Origin: Argopecten irradians
Lineage: Eukaryota > Mollusca > Bivalvia > Pectinida > Pectinidae
DNA length: 64,000 nucleotides
Direction of reading: 5' to 3'
Assembly: GCF_041381155.1 (NCBI RefSeq)
Contig: NC_091137.1
Location: 15,433,765 to 15,497,764 of the forward strand
Shown: one piece after another, positions 21,290 to 34,700 of the stretch
Position numbering within the stretch: the first letter of the stretch is position 1
Layout of the letters: each line of letters starts with the position of its first letter
Position numbers and translations under genes: made by a program
The notes under the pieces: model-generated
Seen by the model: only the letters and a program-made list of their open reading frames with translations
Told to the model about the DNA's origin: nothing
The model's database searches: none

Positions 21290-24107
21290 ACAGAGATATG
21301 AGAAAATATGTATTTTATTCTGCAGTCTATATGGACTTTGACAGATAGAAATATTTATTGCGATCAGAAACATAATATTTATTGCAACATAAAATTGCCG
21401 TTAATTACTGGAAAATCATTCGTACTGTAATGTTTATTTGAATAGATACATATAAAGTAAAATGTATCAATATATATTATCATACAATTTCATTTATAAA
21501 TAAGGACGTTTATTAGAAGTTATAAAAGCAAATTAACTGCGTACGGTAAACCACGGTAAACCACGTACTGGTTATGTCTCATCAATGGATAGTTCAAGTC
21601 CGCATTTTCCCAGTAAAAACTATTTTTCTTAGCTAGTGATATGTAGTTTAAAGATGAAATTCTTTTTCGAACGCATAAATTGATGAACCTTGCAGGGAGT
21701 AAGATTTTCAGTGTTAGCAAATCGTCGCCCAAGAGATATTTTGATCGGCAAAATATTTTGATTAAAAAGGATATATTGATGGGCATAATTAAAGCAAGGA
21801 CATCGTGATAAACATAAACAAATTAAATTCTTCATAAGATGTTTAACTATGTATGCATTGAATATAGTTTTCTAAACGGCAAGGTGCGCGAAATAGTTTT
21901 AATCCTGTCAAATGTATAATACGTATACATTTGCTACATAGAACCTGGCGCGTTGCAAAGCATTGAAAATATGTGAAATCGTCCATAGACGTTAAAAATC
22001 GGCATTCGTCCATAGACGTTAAAAATCGGCATTAGAAATTACATTTTATTGTGTCAACCGATTGAGGAACCTGTAAGCACTGGCTTATAGAAAGCAAAAA
22101 TTTAGTATCAACACTGTTCAAAGTACCGATCGGAAAAATGTAGGTCACATGCCTGATAATAAATTAAACAGACAATCAAAATAAATCCAACTTCTACCCA
22201 TTTAAACTGTAGATTCATAGTTGTTGATTAGATTCTGAATTTGTCACAATTATTTTAATTCTAGAAACTCTGATAATTTGACAATATCCTATTCTGACCT
22301 TCTTTACAATGTGTGATCCATACATGTATACATAGTATATTGTACAAATATGCCTGCTCGAAAGGTAGACCCCTAGGCTAGGACTGCAGTTGCCATGGTC
22401 ACTTGGACTTCATACTGTTCCATCAACCACACGGATATGATAATCTAAATTACCTAACATTGGTCAGAGTGGGGCCAGGGGCCTCTGGCCTTCTTTGGGC
22501 ACCCTTCTATATGTTCAGTCAAGTGTATCTCAGACTAACAACACCTGTATATATACATGTAGTACCTTATCCCAACCCCAGGAGGTCCATTTATAGCATG
22601 CTGTACTTAGGCGGCAGCCTCTCTACATATACATTGTACTCATCACACAAATACGAATAGTTATACAACAATGGTAGTCAATAGGGATATGTATTTTAAC
22701 TGGTAGTGCATTTTAATTTATTTGATAATGAAGCTTTATATATTAAAATAAAAAAATAATCAAAATACCAAGTGTATAATTAACTAAAACATTTATTTCA
22801 AAATTATTGGAAAATCATATTTCATCCAATATCTTTTCATTAATTTAATTTTTTTTTACACTGGCTTTTTACATATATCAGAAACCTGATTATCATGACT
22901 ATGTATATAAAATACCATATTACAATGTTGAATAAGTACATAATCTAAATTAATTTTGATTATAATATATACATGTATTATTGGTAAATTCAAGGTTGTG
23001 ACAGACATGCTTGATTTACGCATTGTACAGCTCCCGTCAGCTCCACTTCAAGGCTGTCTGTCATGACAATAATTGAGGTGTATTCAGCATCACTTACTAT
23101 ATGTTTTGCCAGCTAGTTTTTACCTCATCCCAATCTACCCTCCCCCCCCCCCCCCCCCCCCCGGGAAATGGTGTACATGTTTACCCAGGCTCTACAACAA
23201 ACATGTACATGTATCTAATAAGAATGGTACTTTTGTGTTTCAAACTCACAAACCTATATGATTTTTAAAAGGTAAAGTGTATTTGTTTGTCTTAACAAAC
23301 TTCCATTGAAACAATTCTAAAATCACATATTATATAAAGATACTGCCTCTATTCTCATAAAGCCGTGCAAACACAGAAGACAACGATTCTGCCCTCTGGC
23401 CATCTATCGATGGTCACCTTGAGGTACCTGTATAGCTGGATACTGTGGCTTACCTGTATGTTTGACAAGTTATAATTATTGGACCATGACGCAATATACG
23501 GTCAAGATAACTTGCGGGGTTGGGATCATAAACATATTGTGTTTACCGGTAATTAAGATATCAAAACAAACTGAATTGGGTACTTGTAGGTAGACTATAC
23601 ATGTAGCTACGTCATAAAGTTTGAAGTGGATTTATTCTGCATGATCTTTTAAAGACGTTCAGTTTTTAATAAAGAATATGTACTTAAGCTATTTTTTACG
23701 TACAATACTTTTAGAACTTGATATAGCAAAGAAAAATATTATAAAAGTGTATATTTTATGAAAGACGATCTACAAGGGTGTCGCTAGAAAACCGATTGAT
23801 AGGGACCAAATCTTTTTATTTAAAAGCTATGTATTACCCGGTATATGATTGTATTACTAATAGCTTAAATTATAAAAGAACAAGTGTCTAAAAAGCACAA
23901 TAGGACTGGTTTTTGCCGTAGCTGCAAGATTGTAGCTCAAAAGACTTTTAGACAGAAAATGGTGTCGTCTTAGTAGGCCGGGTACGAATATTCGTTCTAG
24001 TTTTTGCCGCAATTCAAAGTTGTTTTTGACTTATATTTACTATTTCATGTAAAATTTAATGCAATTTACCCATAAAACATTGACTTTTGAAAACGTAATA
24101 TAGAAAA
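21290..24107. other. Interior of the foldback-like element
   Basis: AT-rich. It holds a 27-bp direct repeat (two copies, about 21979-22034) and a poly-C run at about 23142-23162. Scattered frames of under 90 residues show no known motif. No transposase was recognised. Confidence 0.5.
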
Positions 24108-24473
24108 TTTAAAGATGCTCCACCGCCGACAGAGAATAAATGATATTCATCATTTGAACAATAATTGGTGTTTAATCGTGTATATATATGTCTAATTAAC
24201 ACAAAAAATAATATAAAATGATTTATTTCGCCTTTGGTGCACGCGCAATCAGTACTTCATTCCATATAGGATATAGTGCCATGGAATTTTTTCGGGATGC
24301 AATTAATTATTTTTCATATTTTTAACTTGAAGTAAAATTAGAAGCTCAAACTTTTCAATGGTGGTAATGGTTTAAAGTAAGTAACTTTTTTAACTGAAGA
24401 AAAATACTTAATCGTCTGCTCCTGTTTTTGATAGTGAAAAAATACCATTTGTCAGCGGTGGAGCATCTTTAAG
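24108..24473 (-). mobile_element. MITE, copy 2 of 3 (TTTAAAGATGCTCCACC termini)
   Basis: About 366 bp between TTTAAAGATGCTCCACCGCC and GCGGTGGAGCATCTTTAAG. Inverse orientation to copies at 13319 and 40425 (CTGCTCCTGTTTTTGATAGT near its right end). It is inserted inside the foldback-like element, so it is younger than that element or was carried with it. Confidence 0.85.
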
Positions 24474-25135
24474 ATATGAAATGGAAACTACTGATATAAC
24501 ATTAAATAGACATATACTTAATGAATACAAATTAATCTTTATTACTTTTGCAGTGAAAAGGTTTTATTCATGTATACTGAAAAAATATCGTATTATATAG
24601 TTATATATACTGTACATTAAATTGTAGATGTTGTAATTTAAAAAAAGAAACACTAAAAAATTATAACTAAGTATTATTTTAAATTGAAGAACGTATTCTT
24701 CCCCGATCCCTAACTATAACACATCACCTTGTCTGTCTAAGTCTGAATGTACCTGGACACCATGTCCACCTGTAGTGGACACCGTGTTCACACGTAGTGC
24801 ACTCCGTGTCTACCTGTAGTCTAAATCTTGTGCACTCCGTGTCTACCTGTAGTCTAAATCTTGTGCACTCCGTGTCTACCTGTAGTCTAAACGTAGTGCA
24901 CTCCGTGTCTACCTGTAGTCTAAACCTCGTGCACGCCGTGTCTACCTGTAGTCTAAACCTCGTGCACTCCGTGTGCACAAGGGTGTAACCTTTAGTTACA
25001 ATCCATTCAGAACTCTATGACTAGTAGCGATTTAAAGGAAATGTTGACGGACAGACAGACAGACGGACGGACGACGCGCCATGACATATATGCCTATATG
25101 TAAGCCCACCAGCCCTTCGGGCCAGGTGAGCTAAA

Positions 25136-25652
25136 AATGGAAGCACGCCAAGCAACAAATGTCATATATGAGAAATCTCCGTGCATTGGTATCAATATTT
25201 GGGTACAATGACGTTAGTCTTAGGCAGTGTACATCTGTAAGAACGATCTTAAACTGTAGCGGACGGGGAATTTGCGTTTTCAGAGTTTAATAAAGAAATT
25301 GAAAATTTTGAAAAAAACTCAACTTACCTTGTTATTAGGCCTAGCACTCATGGGTTAATGCCATGAACCCATTCATTTCTTAGAAGAAACGTTTAAATAC
25401 ACTGCATCTACTTTCGTTTTCACTCTCCTAGCAGGATACTGTAGTCGATAAACTAGTCTACGATAAAGTCAAGTGTAAGAAATATTTGTGTACAGGTATA
25501 TGTCCCAAATTTAGAATTATATCGTAGTTTGCAAGGCCCTAGTTTTGTGTGATTTTGGTGAGAGTAAAATCATTCAAACAGTCCTCACAAGACACTAGAA
25601 TAAGCTTAACTGTTAGTCGACTTTTACGACACTCAGTATCATTTACGGGAAA
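25136..25652. promoter_or_regulatory. ACBD6: Upstream region of ACBD6
   Basis: About 500 bp of non-repeat DNA between the dispersed repeat and the ACBD6 start. It must contain the promoter and 5' UTR unless a distal exon exists. No TATA box was recognised. Confidence 0.35.
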
Positions 25653-25775
25653 ATGGCAGACGATGTTGACGACGATCTGACAGAGTTGTTTGAAGGTGCT
25701 TGTAATTACATCAGACAATCTTCAGGGATGTTCGACAGCGAGAAATTGTTATATTTCTACTCGAGATACAAGCAG
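25653..25775 (+). CDS. ACBD6: ACBD6 exon 1
   Basis: Encodes residues 1-41, from [15 protein letters not shown] to YSRYKQ, and ends CAAGCAG|GTTAAG in phase 0. The start is the first ATG after stops in all frames and sits in a good context (AAAATGG). The acidic leader followed by LTELFEGA matches the beginning of the acyl-CoA-binding domain in ACBD6. Confidence 0.9.
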
Positions 25776-28700
25776 GTTAAGTACTTCGTGCCCTCTGTTT
25801 TTTGCTATTGTCGAGAATCCCTAGTGATGGGCGCCATACATATTTACTTCATCATCCATGCATTGCCATAACTTACATGCCATCATAAGTAATCATAGGA
25901 GATAAACCACAGTATCATATAGTTTCCCTGTCATACAAAGATGGTATGAGACAAATCAGCTAACCAATGGGCCTTTGGTCCCCCTTTTGGGGCGGAAGGT
26001 GTGTGCGTGTTTTTGTGTTGATTCACTGATCATGAGTTGGTGGTTGAGTACAGTAATAAAGCAAATGCATTTTGAATTATCTCCCCTTGAATTACCACGC
26101 ACTGCGTGTTAGCTTGGGCAGTTACCAAGGGTAAATCGCATGTTGAAGGGGAGAATAAGATTTTACGAGGGAGAAATTGCTAATTTACTTTTTTTTTTTT
26201 GGTAGAATTCACAGGGCTCAGCATTAACCATTGCTCGACTGCCCAGGGCAGGTCAGAACTCCTGTAGGTCTGTTACGTCTCAGGGTCTGTGACTTGGCCA
26301 GATGGATATTCTAATGCCATTGATACTTGTTTAGGCCGATGTATTGTTGAGCCATGAAGCTGTCTACACAGATTTATCGGTATAATTAGTTATGGTCAAA
26401 CAGATGTTTGTACACCCATGTTATAAGTAAACTGGGCCCTGCTTTGATGACACAGTCATAATAAAATTTGACAGTAAGCATGGCAAAGAGATTGATAACA
26501 AATGGTAGGCCTAGCTCAAAAGCAATGGTATGAATCAAAAGTTTATCATTATGTGCAAGATTAATTATGCATTACCAAATTTTGACTGAAAATCAAGAAA
26601 TTTATATGTTCTGTTCGCCATGCCGGCTATACACAACCTAGTCTGCTCATTAATTGATCTTTCACTACCGATAATTCACAGGTTTATGCTTGTAGAATAT
26701 TGTTAGCTAAGACACCTGTTCATCTCGTAAATAATCTCGTAAACGATACTGTGTGGACTAAGAAGAAGATACATCAAAGCAGATTTGAAGTGTCAGTGGA
26801 GTTATTAGGTCTGGAAGGTTCCTGGTAATTATCACTTTCGGAACTGGTCAGTAGCTAGTAACAATTTATTAGGACAGGACATATTCTGTTGTATTTACTA
26901 CAGTGTATCATTAATTCTTTAATATGCTCATAGAAAACACAAAAATTAAGAAAATCAAAAGGAATGATCATAAATAAATCAAAAAATATAGAGAAATTTT
27001 ATCATTTTTCATTAAATTTCATTGCGCAAGTAAAATTTCCAGTCGGGCAGGTAGGTTTTTGTGGTCACCTGCCCAACAGGGCAAGTCCTTAAAAAAGTTA
27101 ATGTTGAGCCCTGATTCAGTTTTTAATACAGCACATGTAGCATTTGTATTATTGTTATCCGGTTTTACTGTTGATTTGACGGACTTGCCCTATAATGACA
27201 TCTATAGTGGTGACCTCTTGAACCATTTCATTTATAAACTTCCATTCATAAATTCCCTAGTCATTGAATAATAATCCTTTGAACCAATCAGTAGTCATGG
27301 GAAGACTGCCTTCTGATTGGTAGAATACACAGAGTGTGTATAGAGAATACACAGAGTGTTATATAATACACAGCACCATCTTGGTCAACTGTACCTTATA
27401 CTAGTACTCCCTGACTGTTGTGCCTGCTGGTGACTCCTCTGTCCAACTTACATAATCTCTGTTAATGATAATTCAAATTGGAATTACTATCTAAGGCTTA
27501 TAGACCAGAGAGTTATAAAGTAAACCAATCAGATGTTCTTTCAGTGTACCTTAAAAAATAATGTTTTTAAATGATTTTTAAAATACAGATCTTAGGTAAA
27601 AGCAATATTACTTATAAGGCTGCCCTCATGTATGCATGGTTTTGCCAAAATAAGTGTATTTGCAACACAAGAAAAGAGTATAGGATAAAAAAATCATTTT
27701 TAATGAAGACTAATGTTTTCTTTTGTAATTTTAAAATCCATTATTTCATGTAGGAACTTTGATTAAGAAAAATGTCAAACAAAGTATATGTATTTTCCAT
27801 GATCAGTTGAATGTTCTTGAAATAATTGATATCAAAGTCTTTTTATATGGTTTATAAATTTTGATTTTGGATATTCATTTGATTTCATTCTACAATGTAT
27901 TTTTCTGTTTCTGATGCGTTGTATTTGCAGTACTTTGAGTACTTTGATTAAGCCTTGCAAGCAGGTACTATAGGTAATGCATTTGCTGAAAGTATGCTGG
28001 AACAAGTTTTAAGGTCATCTGACCTGAAGACTCATCATGCACCGTCCGACGTCGTCCGTCGTCCGCTGTCCGCCGTGTGTAAACTTATCATTCAAACGAC
28101 TTCCTCTCAATAACCGTTAGGCCTAAAGTACTCATATTTGGCCTGTAGCATGCTGGGATGAAGGGCTACCAAAGTTGTGAAAGTTAATGACCTTGACATA
28201 CTTTCAAGGTCACAGGGGTCAAATAGGCTAAAATCTTTAAACAACATCTTCTCAATAACAATAAGGCCCAGAGTACTTATAATTGGCCTGTAGTATGCGG
28301 GAATGAAGGGCTACCAAACTTGTGAAAATGAATTACCTTGACATGATGTCAAGGTCACAGGGGTCAAAAAGGATAAAATCTTTGAACAACTTCTTCTCAA
28401 TAACTGTAAGGCCAAGAGTACTCATATTTAGCCTGTAGCATGCGTGGTTAAAGGGCCACCAAAGTTATGAAAAAGAATGACCTTGACCTACTTTCAAGGT
28501 CACAGGAGTCAAATAAGCTAAAATCTTTGAGAGACTTCTTCTAACTAACTGAAAGGTCCAGTGTACTCATATTTGGTCTGTAGCATGCTTGGATGAAGGG
28601 CTTCCAAAGTTGTTAAAAATGAATGACCTTGACCTGCTTTCAAGGTCACAAGGGTCCAATAGGCTGATATTTTTGAATGACTTCTTCTCAATATGCATAA

Positions 28701-31700
28701 GGCCCAGAGTAGTCAGTACTCATATTTGGCCTGTAGCATGCTAGGAAGAAGGGCTACCAAAGTTGTGAAAGTGAATGACCTTGACCTACTATCATGGTCA
28801 CAGGGGTCCAATAAGCTCTTTGAACAACTTTTTCTCAATAACAGTAATGCTGGGATGAAGGGCTACTAAAGGGTGAAAATGGATGACCTTTACTTATTTT
28901 CAAGGTCGCAGGGGTCAATTTTTAGCTCTCCTGGCCTGAAGGGCCGTCCGTCCGCCCTTACATTTACATTAAAATGCTACTTATCATAGAGTTTCGCATG
29001 GATTCTAACCAAATTTGGCCAGAAACATCCATTGGGGAAGGGGAACAGAATTTGCGTAAATTTAGGCTCTGATCCACCAGGGACAGGAGGGGCAGGGCCC
29101 AATAGGTGAAACAGAGGTAAATCCTTTAAAATGCTACTAGTCATAGAGTTCTACATGGAATGTAACAAAATTTTGGCCACAAATATCCTATGGGAAAGGG
29201 TAACAGATTTTGTATAAATTTTGGCTCTGACTCCCGGTGGACAGGAGGGGCGGGACTCAATAGGTTAAACAGAGGTAAATTTTTAGCTCACCTGGCCCGA
29301 AGGGCTGGTGAGCTTATGTCATGGTGCGGCGTCCGTCGTCCGTCGTCCGTCCGTCCGTCAACATTTCCTTTAAATCGCTACTAGTCATAGAGTTCTGCAT
29401 GGATTGTAACCAAATTTGGCCACAAGCATCCTTGGGGGAGGGGGAACAGAAATTTTATAAATTTTGGCTCTTACTCCCAGGGGGCAGGAGGGGCGGGGCC
29501 CAATAGGGGAAATAGAGGTAAATCCTATAAATCGCTACTTGTCCTAGAGTTCTGCATGGATTTTAACCAAATTTGGATACAAACATCCTTGGGGGAGGGG
29601 GAACAAAACTTGTATAAATTTTGGCTATGACCCCCCTGGGGGCAGGAGGGATGGGGCCCAATAGGGGATTTAGAGGTTAATATTAAAATTCCTTCAGAAA
29701 AGAAACAATGAACCTGTATTCAGAACATTACTTGGAATTACAAACCAGGTGAGCGATACAGGCCCTCTGGGCCTCTTGTTCAAAACACTACTAGTCATAG
29801 AGTTCTACATGGAATGTAACCAAATTTGGCCGCAAATTTCCTCTGGGAAAGGGGAACAGAGTTTGTATAAATTTTGACTCTGGCCCCCATGGGACAGGAG
29901 GGCCGGGGCCCAATAGGGAAAATAGGGGTAAAACCAAATAGCTAATAGTCATAGAGTTCTGCATAGATTGTAACCAAATTTGGCCAGAAACATCCTTTGG
30001 GGGAAGGAGAACTGAGTTTGTATAAATTTTGGCTCTGATCCCCTTGCGACAGAAGGGGCAGAGCGCAATGGATGAAATAGAGGTAAATTCTTTAAATTGC
30101 TACTAGTCATCGAGTTCTGCATGGATTGTGTACCAAAATTTGCCACAAACATCCTCTGCGGAAAGGGAACAGATTTCATATAATTTTCATCTCTGATCCC
30201 CAGTGGCAGGAGGGAAGAGAGTTTGTATATATTTTGGCTCTGACCCTCCAGGGTTTGGAGGGTAGGGCCCAATGTGGCAAATAGAGAAAAAGTCTTTAAA
30301 TCGCTACTAGTCATTGAGTTATACATGGATACATGGATTGTATCCAAATTTGGCCAGAAACATCCATTAGGGAAGGGGAACAGAGTTTGTATAAATTTTG
30401 GCTCTAACCCCCCCCAGGGACAGGAGGGGCGGGCCCAATAGGGGATACAGAGGTAAATCCTTTAAAACACTACTTGTCATAGAGTTCTACATGGAATGTA
30501 ACCAAATTTGGCCACAAATATCCTTTGGGGAAGGATAACAGAGTTGGTATCAATTTTGGCTCGGACCCCTGCGGGACAGGAGGGGCGGCAGGGATCAATC
30601 TAGCTCTGATTTATTACCGTTTATGGGTAAATTTCCCCTCAAGGAATGAATTCCCCTCTGGCCTAAAATTCCCCTGAAGATTTAAAAATTCCCCATTTGA
30701 AGCTAAAAATGACCGTTTTTGTAACTCAATTTCCCCTGTAACTTATTTTTCATTTATGATTTTAGACTTTTTTTAGCAAATTCCTTCATATTTATCATAC
30801 AGCTACTGCATATTTTATGAAAAACTCAAATTTTTCATTATTGAGCTTAAGATCTTGCTTTACTAAATCTAAAAATAAAATAAGTTGTTTTACAGTACTT
30901 TTTCGTCAAAATGAATATAAATTTTGGAGCAAAATAAGAGATTCAAATTCCCCTATATTTCGCCAGACTTTTCACCTATTTTGAAAAAGGGTAGTTTCCC
31001 CTAAAACCTAGATTGATCCCTGGGCGGGGCCCAATAGAGGATATAGAGTTAAATCCTTTAAAATGCTAATAGTCATTGAATTCTTCATGGAATGCAACCA
31101 AATTTGGCCACAAATATCCTTGGGGGAAGGAGAACAGAGTTTGTATAAATTTTGGCTCTGACCTCCAGAGGACAGGAGGGGCGGGGCCCAATAGGGGAAA
31201 TAGAGGTAAATCCTTTAAAACACTACTAGTCATAGAGTTCTGCATGGAATGTAACCAAATTTGGCCACAAATTTCCTCAGGGGAAGGGGAACAGAGTTTG
31301 TATATATTTTGGCACTGACTCCCCGGGGGACAGGAGGGGCGGGGCCCAATAGGGGAAACAGGTAAATTCTTTAAAACGTCACTAGTCATAGGGTTCTTTA
31401 ACTAACATTGGACACAAATATCCTTGGGGGAAGGGGAACAGAATTTGAATAAATTTTGACTCTGACTCCCTTGGGGCAGGAGGGGCGGAGCCCAATAGGA
31501 AAAACAAAGGTAAATCATTTTAATTGCTACTTGTCATAGAGTTTTGCATGGATTATAACCAGATTTGGCCCGAAGCATCCTCTGGGGAAGGGGGAACAGA
31601 TTTTGTATATATTTTGGCTCTGACTTCCCGGGGGTAGGGGGGTAGGGAAATAGAGGTAAAGTCTTTAAATCGCTACTATTCATAGAGTTATACATGGATT

Positions 31701-34700
31701 GTATCCAAATTCGCCAAAAACATCCTCTGGGAATAGGGAACAGACTTTTGTGTGGCCCGAAACCCCTGGGGGCAGGAAGGAAGGGGCCTAATAGGGGAAT
31801 GAAAGGTAAATTATTTAAATTGCTACTTTGTAGTCATAAAGTTTGGGATTGTAACCAAATTTGACCAGAAACATCCTCTTTGGAAGGGGAACAGAATTAA
31901 TATAAATTTTGGGTCTGACCCCTTTGAACATGACCCCTTTGAACAGAATGAGTGGGGCCCAGTCGGGAAATTAGAGGTAAATATTTAAATTCTTTCAGGA
32001 AAAAAAACCCTATGAACCTGTATTCAGAACATTACTTAGTATTACAAACCAGGTGAGTGATACAGGTCCTATGGGCCTCTTGTTTTCTCAGACGCTTTTG
32101 TTCAGCCATTTTGTTTACTTTTAGTGTGTAACAATGCGCATGTGCGAAACTTCGACAACACAATCCATCGCAGCTACATTTGCATACTATCCCATCAGCC
32201 TGACATTGTTATAAAATAATGGATTTCCTTCAATTATGTATTCAAGAAACATTTGTTCAATCTCATATGCATTAAGAAATTGAATTTAGGTATTTTTAAT
32301 ATGTTTTTTCACCTTTCCTTCCATTTATCGGATTTTACAAAAAATAAATTTATTTGGTTGGGCGAAACCTACCATTAAATTGCTACTAGTCCTTAAGTTC
32401 TACATGGATTTTAACCAAATTGGGCCAGAAACATCCTTGATGGAAGGGGAACAGAGTTTGTATAAATTTTGGCTCTGATTCCCACGGGGCAGGAGGGACG
32501 GGGTCTAATAGGGGAAATAGAGGTAAATCCTGTCATAAAGTTCTGCATGGAATGTAACTAAATTTGGGGCAGAGCCCATTAAAGGAAATAGAGGTAAATC
32601 CTTTAAATCGCTACTTTATAGGACTTCATAAAAGTTTTGTATGCTTTAGATTGTAACCAAATTTGGCCGGGAATATCCTCTGTGGAAGGGTAACAGAATT
32701 TGCATAAATTTTGGCTTTGACCCCCTGGAGTAGAAAGAGTAGGTCCCAATAGAGAAATTAGAGGTAAATCTTTAAATTTCTTCAGAAAAGAAACAATGAT
32801 CCTGTATTCAGAACTTTACTTGGCATTACGATAACCAGGTGAGTGATACAGGTCCTCTGGGCCTCTTGTTCCTTATTAAATTTGAGATATGTTTAGAAAT
32901 ACATAATATTGTAGAATTAAGTAACTATAAAACATGTGCGCCACTTAACATTGGACTTACCCATGAGCATATTTCAGTTGTTATTTCCACAAAAAGCCTG
33001 ATAGTTTTCCCAGTAAGTCCAAAAACATTTGTTGAGTTGACACAGATCAATGAGATCTGAGATCACACAGAGAATATTGTCATATTTCAAAGTGGAAATG
33101 AAAATCAGCAGAATTTCAGCTGCTATCTTGTAAAGCTTATAATTACTAACTTGTCTGCATTTGTTACAGGCTACAGAGGGGAGATGCAATACAAACAAGC
33201 CAGGAATTTTTGATTTTCAAGGAAAACATAAATGGTAACTATATACGTATTATATCCCTGTCCATTGATCTATTATAGGCATGATATTGAAACAAACATA
33301 TACCATTTAAAAATCTGTAATCGTTAATGTTGTTTTCTTGTTTTCTTTGGCACATTTGAGATAACTTTGTAATTGCTGAATCAAATTGGTTTTCCACTAC
33401 TGTTTTGACATTTACATAAGGGTTCCTTATATTCAAGTACCAAATAAGCATAATTACAAACTCTAGTACTACGGAAAATTATTACTTTAAATCTCATATA
33501 CAACATGTAACTTAATCAAATAAGTCAAATTTTTTATTTTCTTTTTAATACAACGCAACTAGCGTTTCTATTAATGCTATCCGGTTTACTATTGATGTGT
33601 AGGACTGAGTAGGACTTGCCCTACAATGACATCTAGTGGTGACCTCTTGAACTATTTCATTCATAAACTTCCATTCATAAATTCCCTATTCATTGAATAA
33701 TATTTCTTTGGACCAATCAGTGGTCATGGGAAGACTGCCTTCTGATTGGTAGAATACACAGAGTGTTATATAATACACAGTCCATCTAGGTCAACTGTTG
33801 CCTGCTGGTGACTCCTCTGTCCAACTTACATAATCTCTGTTAATGATAATTTAAATTGGACTTACTATCTAAGGCTTATAGACATAAGAGTTTTTGTGTA
33901 CTTTAAAATAATGTTTTTAAATGAATGTTAAACACAGATCTGAGGTAAAGGCAAAATAACTTATAGGCTGCCCTCATATGTGCATGGTTTTACCAAAATA
34001 AGTGTATGAGCAACATAAAACTCATTTTAATGATGACTTGTTTTCTTTGTAATTTTCATGTAGGAACTTTACTTAAGAAAAATGTCAAACAAAACATATG
34101 TATTTTCTGTGATCAGTTGAGCGTTCTTGAAATATTTGATATTAAAGTCTTTATAATATGGTTTATATATTTTGATTTAGGAAATTCATTTGATTTCATT
34201 CTATTTTTCTGTTTCTGCTGCGTTGTATTTGCAGTACTTTGAGTACTTTGATTTAATTTTGTCAATATGCTCAGCCATAGAAAATGTAGTTTTGAACTAC
34301 ATACATTCTTGACTATAATTATGTACTCATTTATTAGGCCTCATTTATTAGAAATCATAATTCCTGCTATACATTTTGTATTTGTATGTAATAAATGTTT
34401 GATATACACTGTACTTACATATATGTAACAATCAAAGATCAATATTAATTTAGTAAGTTTTTAAGAACAGTTAAGTAATATCAGTCAGTATGGCTTTTCC
34501 TCAGTTATCTTGACTTCATTTATTTTATCCATTTTGTATGTTTTCTAGGGAAGCATGGAAAAAGCTAGGTGATATGTCAAAGAAAGCAGCCATGTTCCAG
34601 TACATCACTTTCTTAGGCAATGTGGACCCTGAGTGGCAGAAAAAGGTATTTCTCCCATACTTCACAGGGATATCCCGTGGATGCTAGGGAAAAGATATCT

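Larger units (their letters stand above)
20996..24994. mobile_element. 4-kb element with tandem-repeat inverted termini (foldback-like)
   Basis: Inverted arms of about 280 bp (21010-21289 and 24720-24995) begin CTAAAGGTTACAC. Each holds five or so 33-bp units (GTAGACACGGAGTGCACGAG + GTTTAGACTACAG), then a unique TIR part (GTGAACACGGTGTCCACTAC). The host sequence at 20967-20995 is repeated exactly at 24995-25023 (29 bp), which is unusually long for a target duplication. On the left, 14 bp of filler separates it from the arm. The interior is AT-rich, lacks a recognisable transposase, and includes a MITE at 24108-24473. Foldback elements have such termini, but the family is not assigned. Confidence 0.8.
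20265..25135 (+). repeat. GC-rich dispersed repeat split by a 4-kb insertion
   Basis: The left part (20265-20995) starts CAAGAGGCCCAGAGGGCCTG and runs through four to five of the ~165-bp units. The right part (24995-25135) resumes in the same unit and ends with GACGGACGGACG and CCCTTCGGGCCAGGTGAGCT. Joined, the two make one element of about 840 bp, the same family as 1-1690. The intruder occupies 20996-24994. Confidence 0.85.

Noticed and set aside
24724-24988. Frames with 11-residue repeats on both strands
   Set aside because: Translations of the 33-bp repeats in the right arm of the foldback-like element.
29949-31389. Frames of 107-132 residues in ACBD6 intron 1
   Set aside because: Translations of the inverted GC-rich repeat cluster, with the same peptide pattern as at 1-1100.
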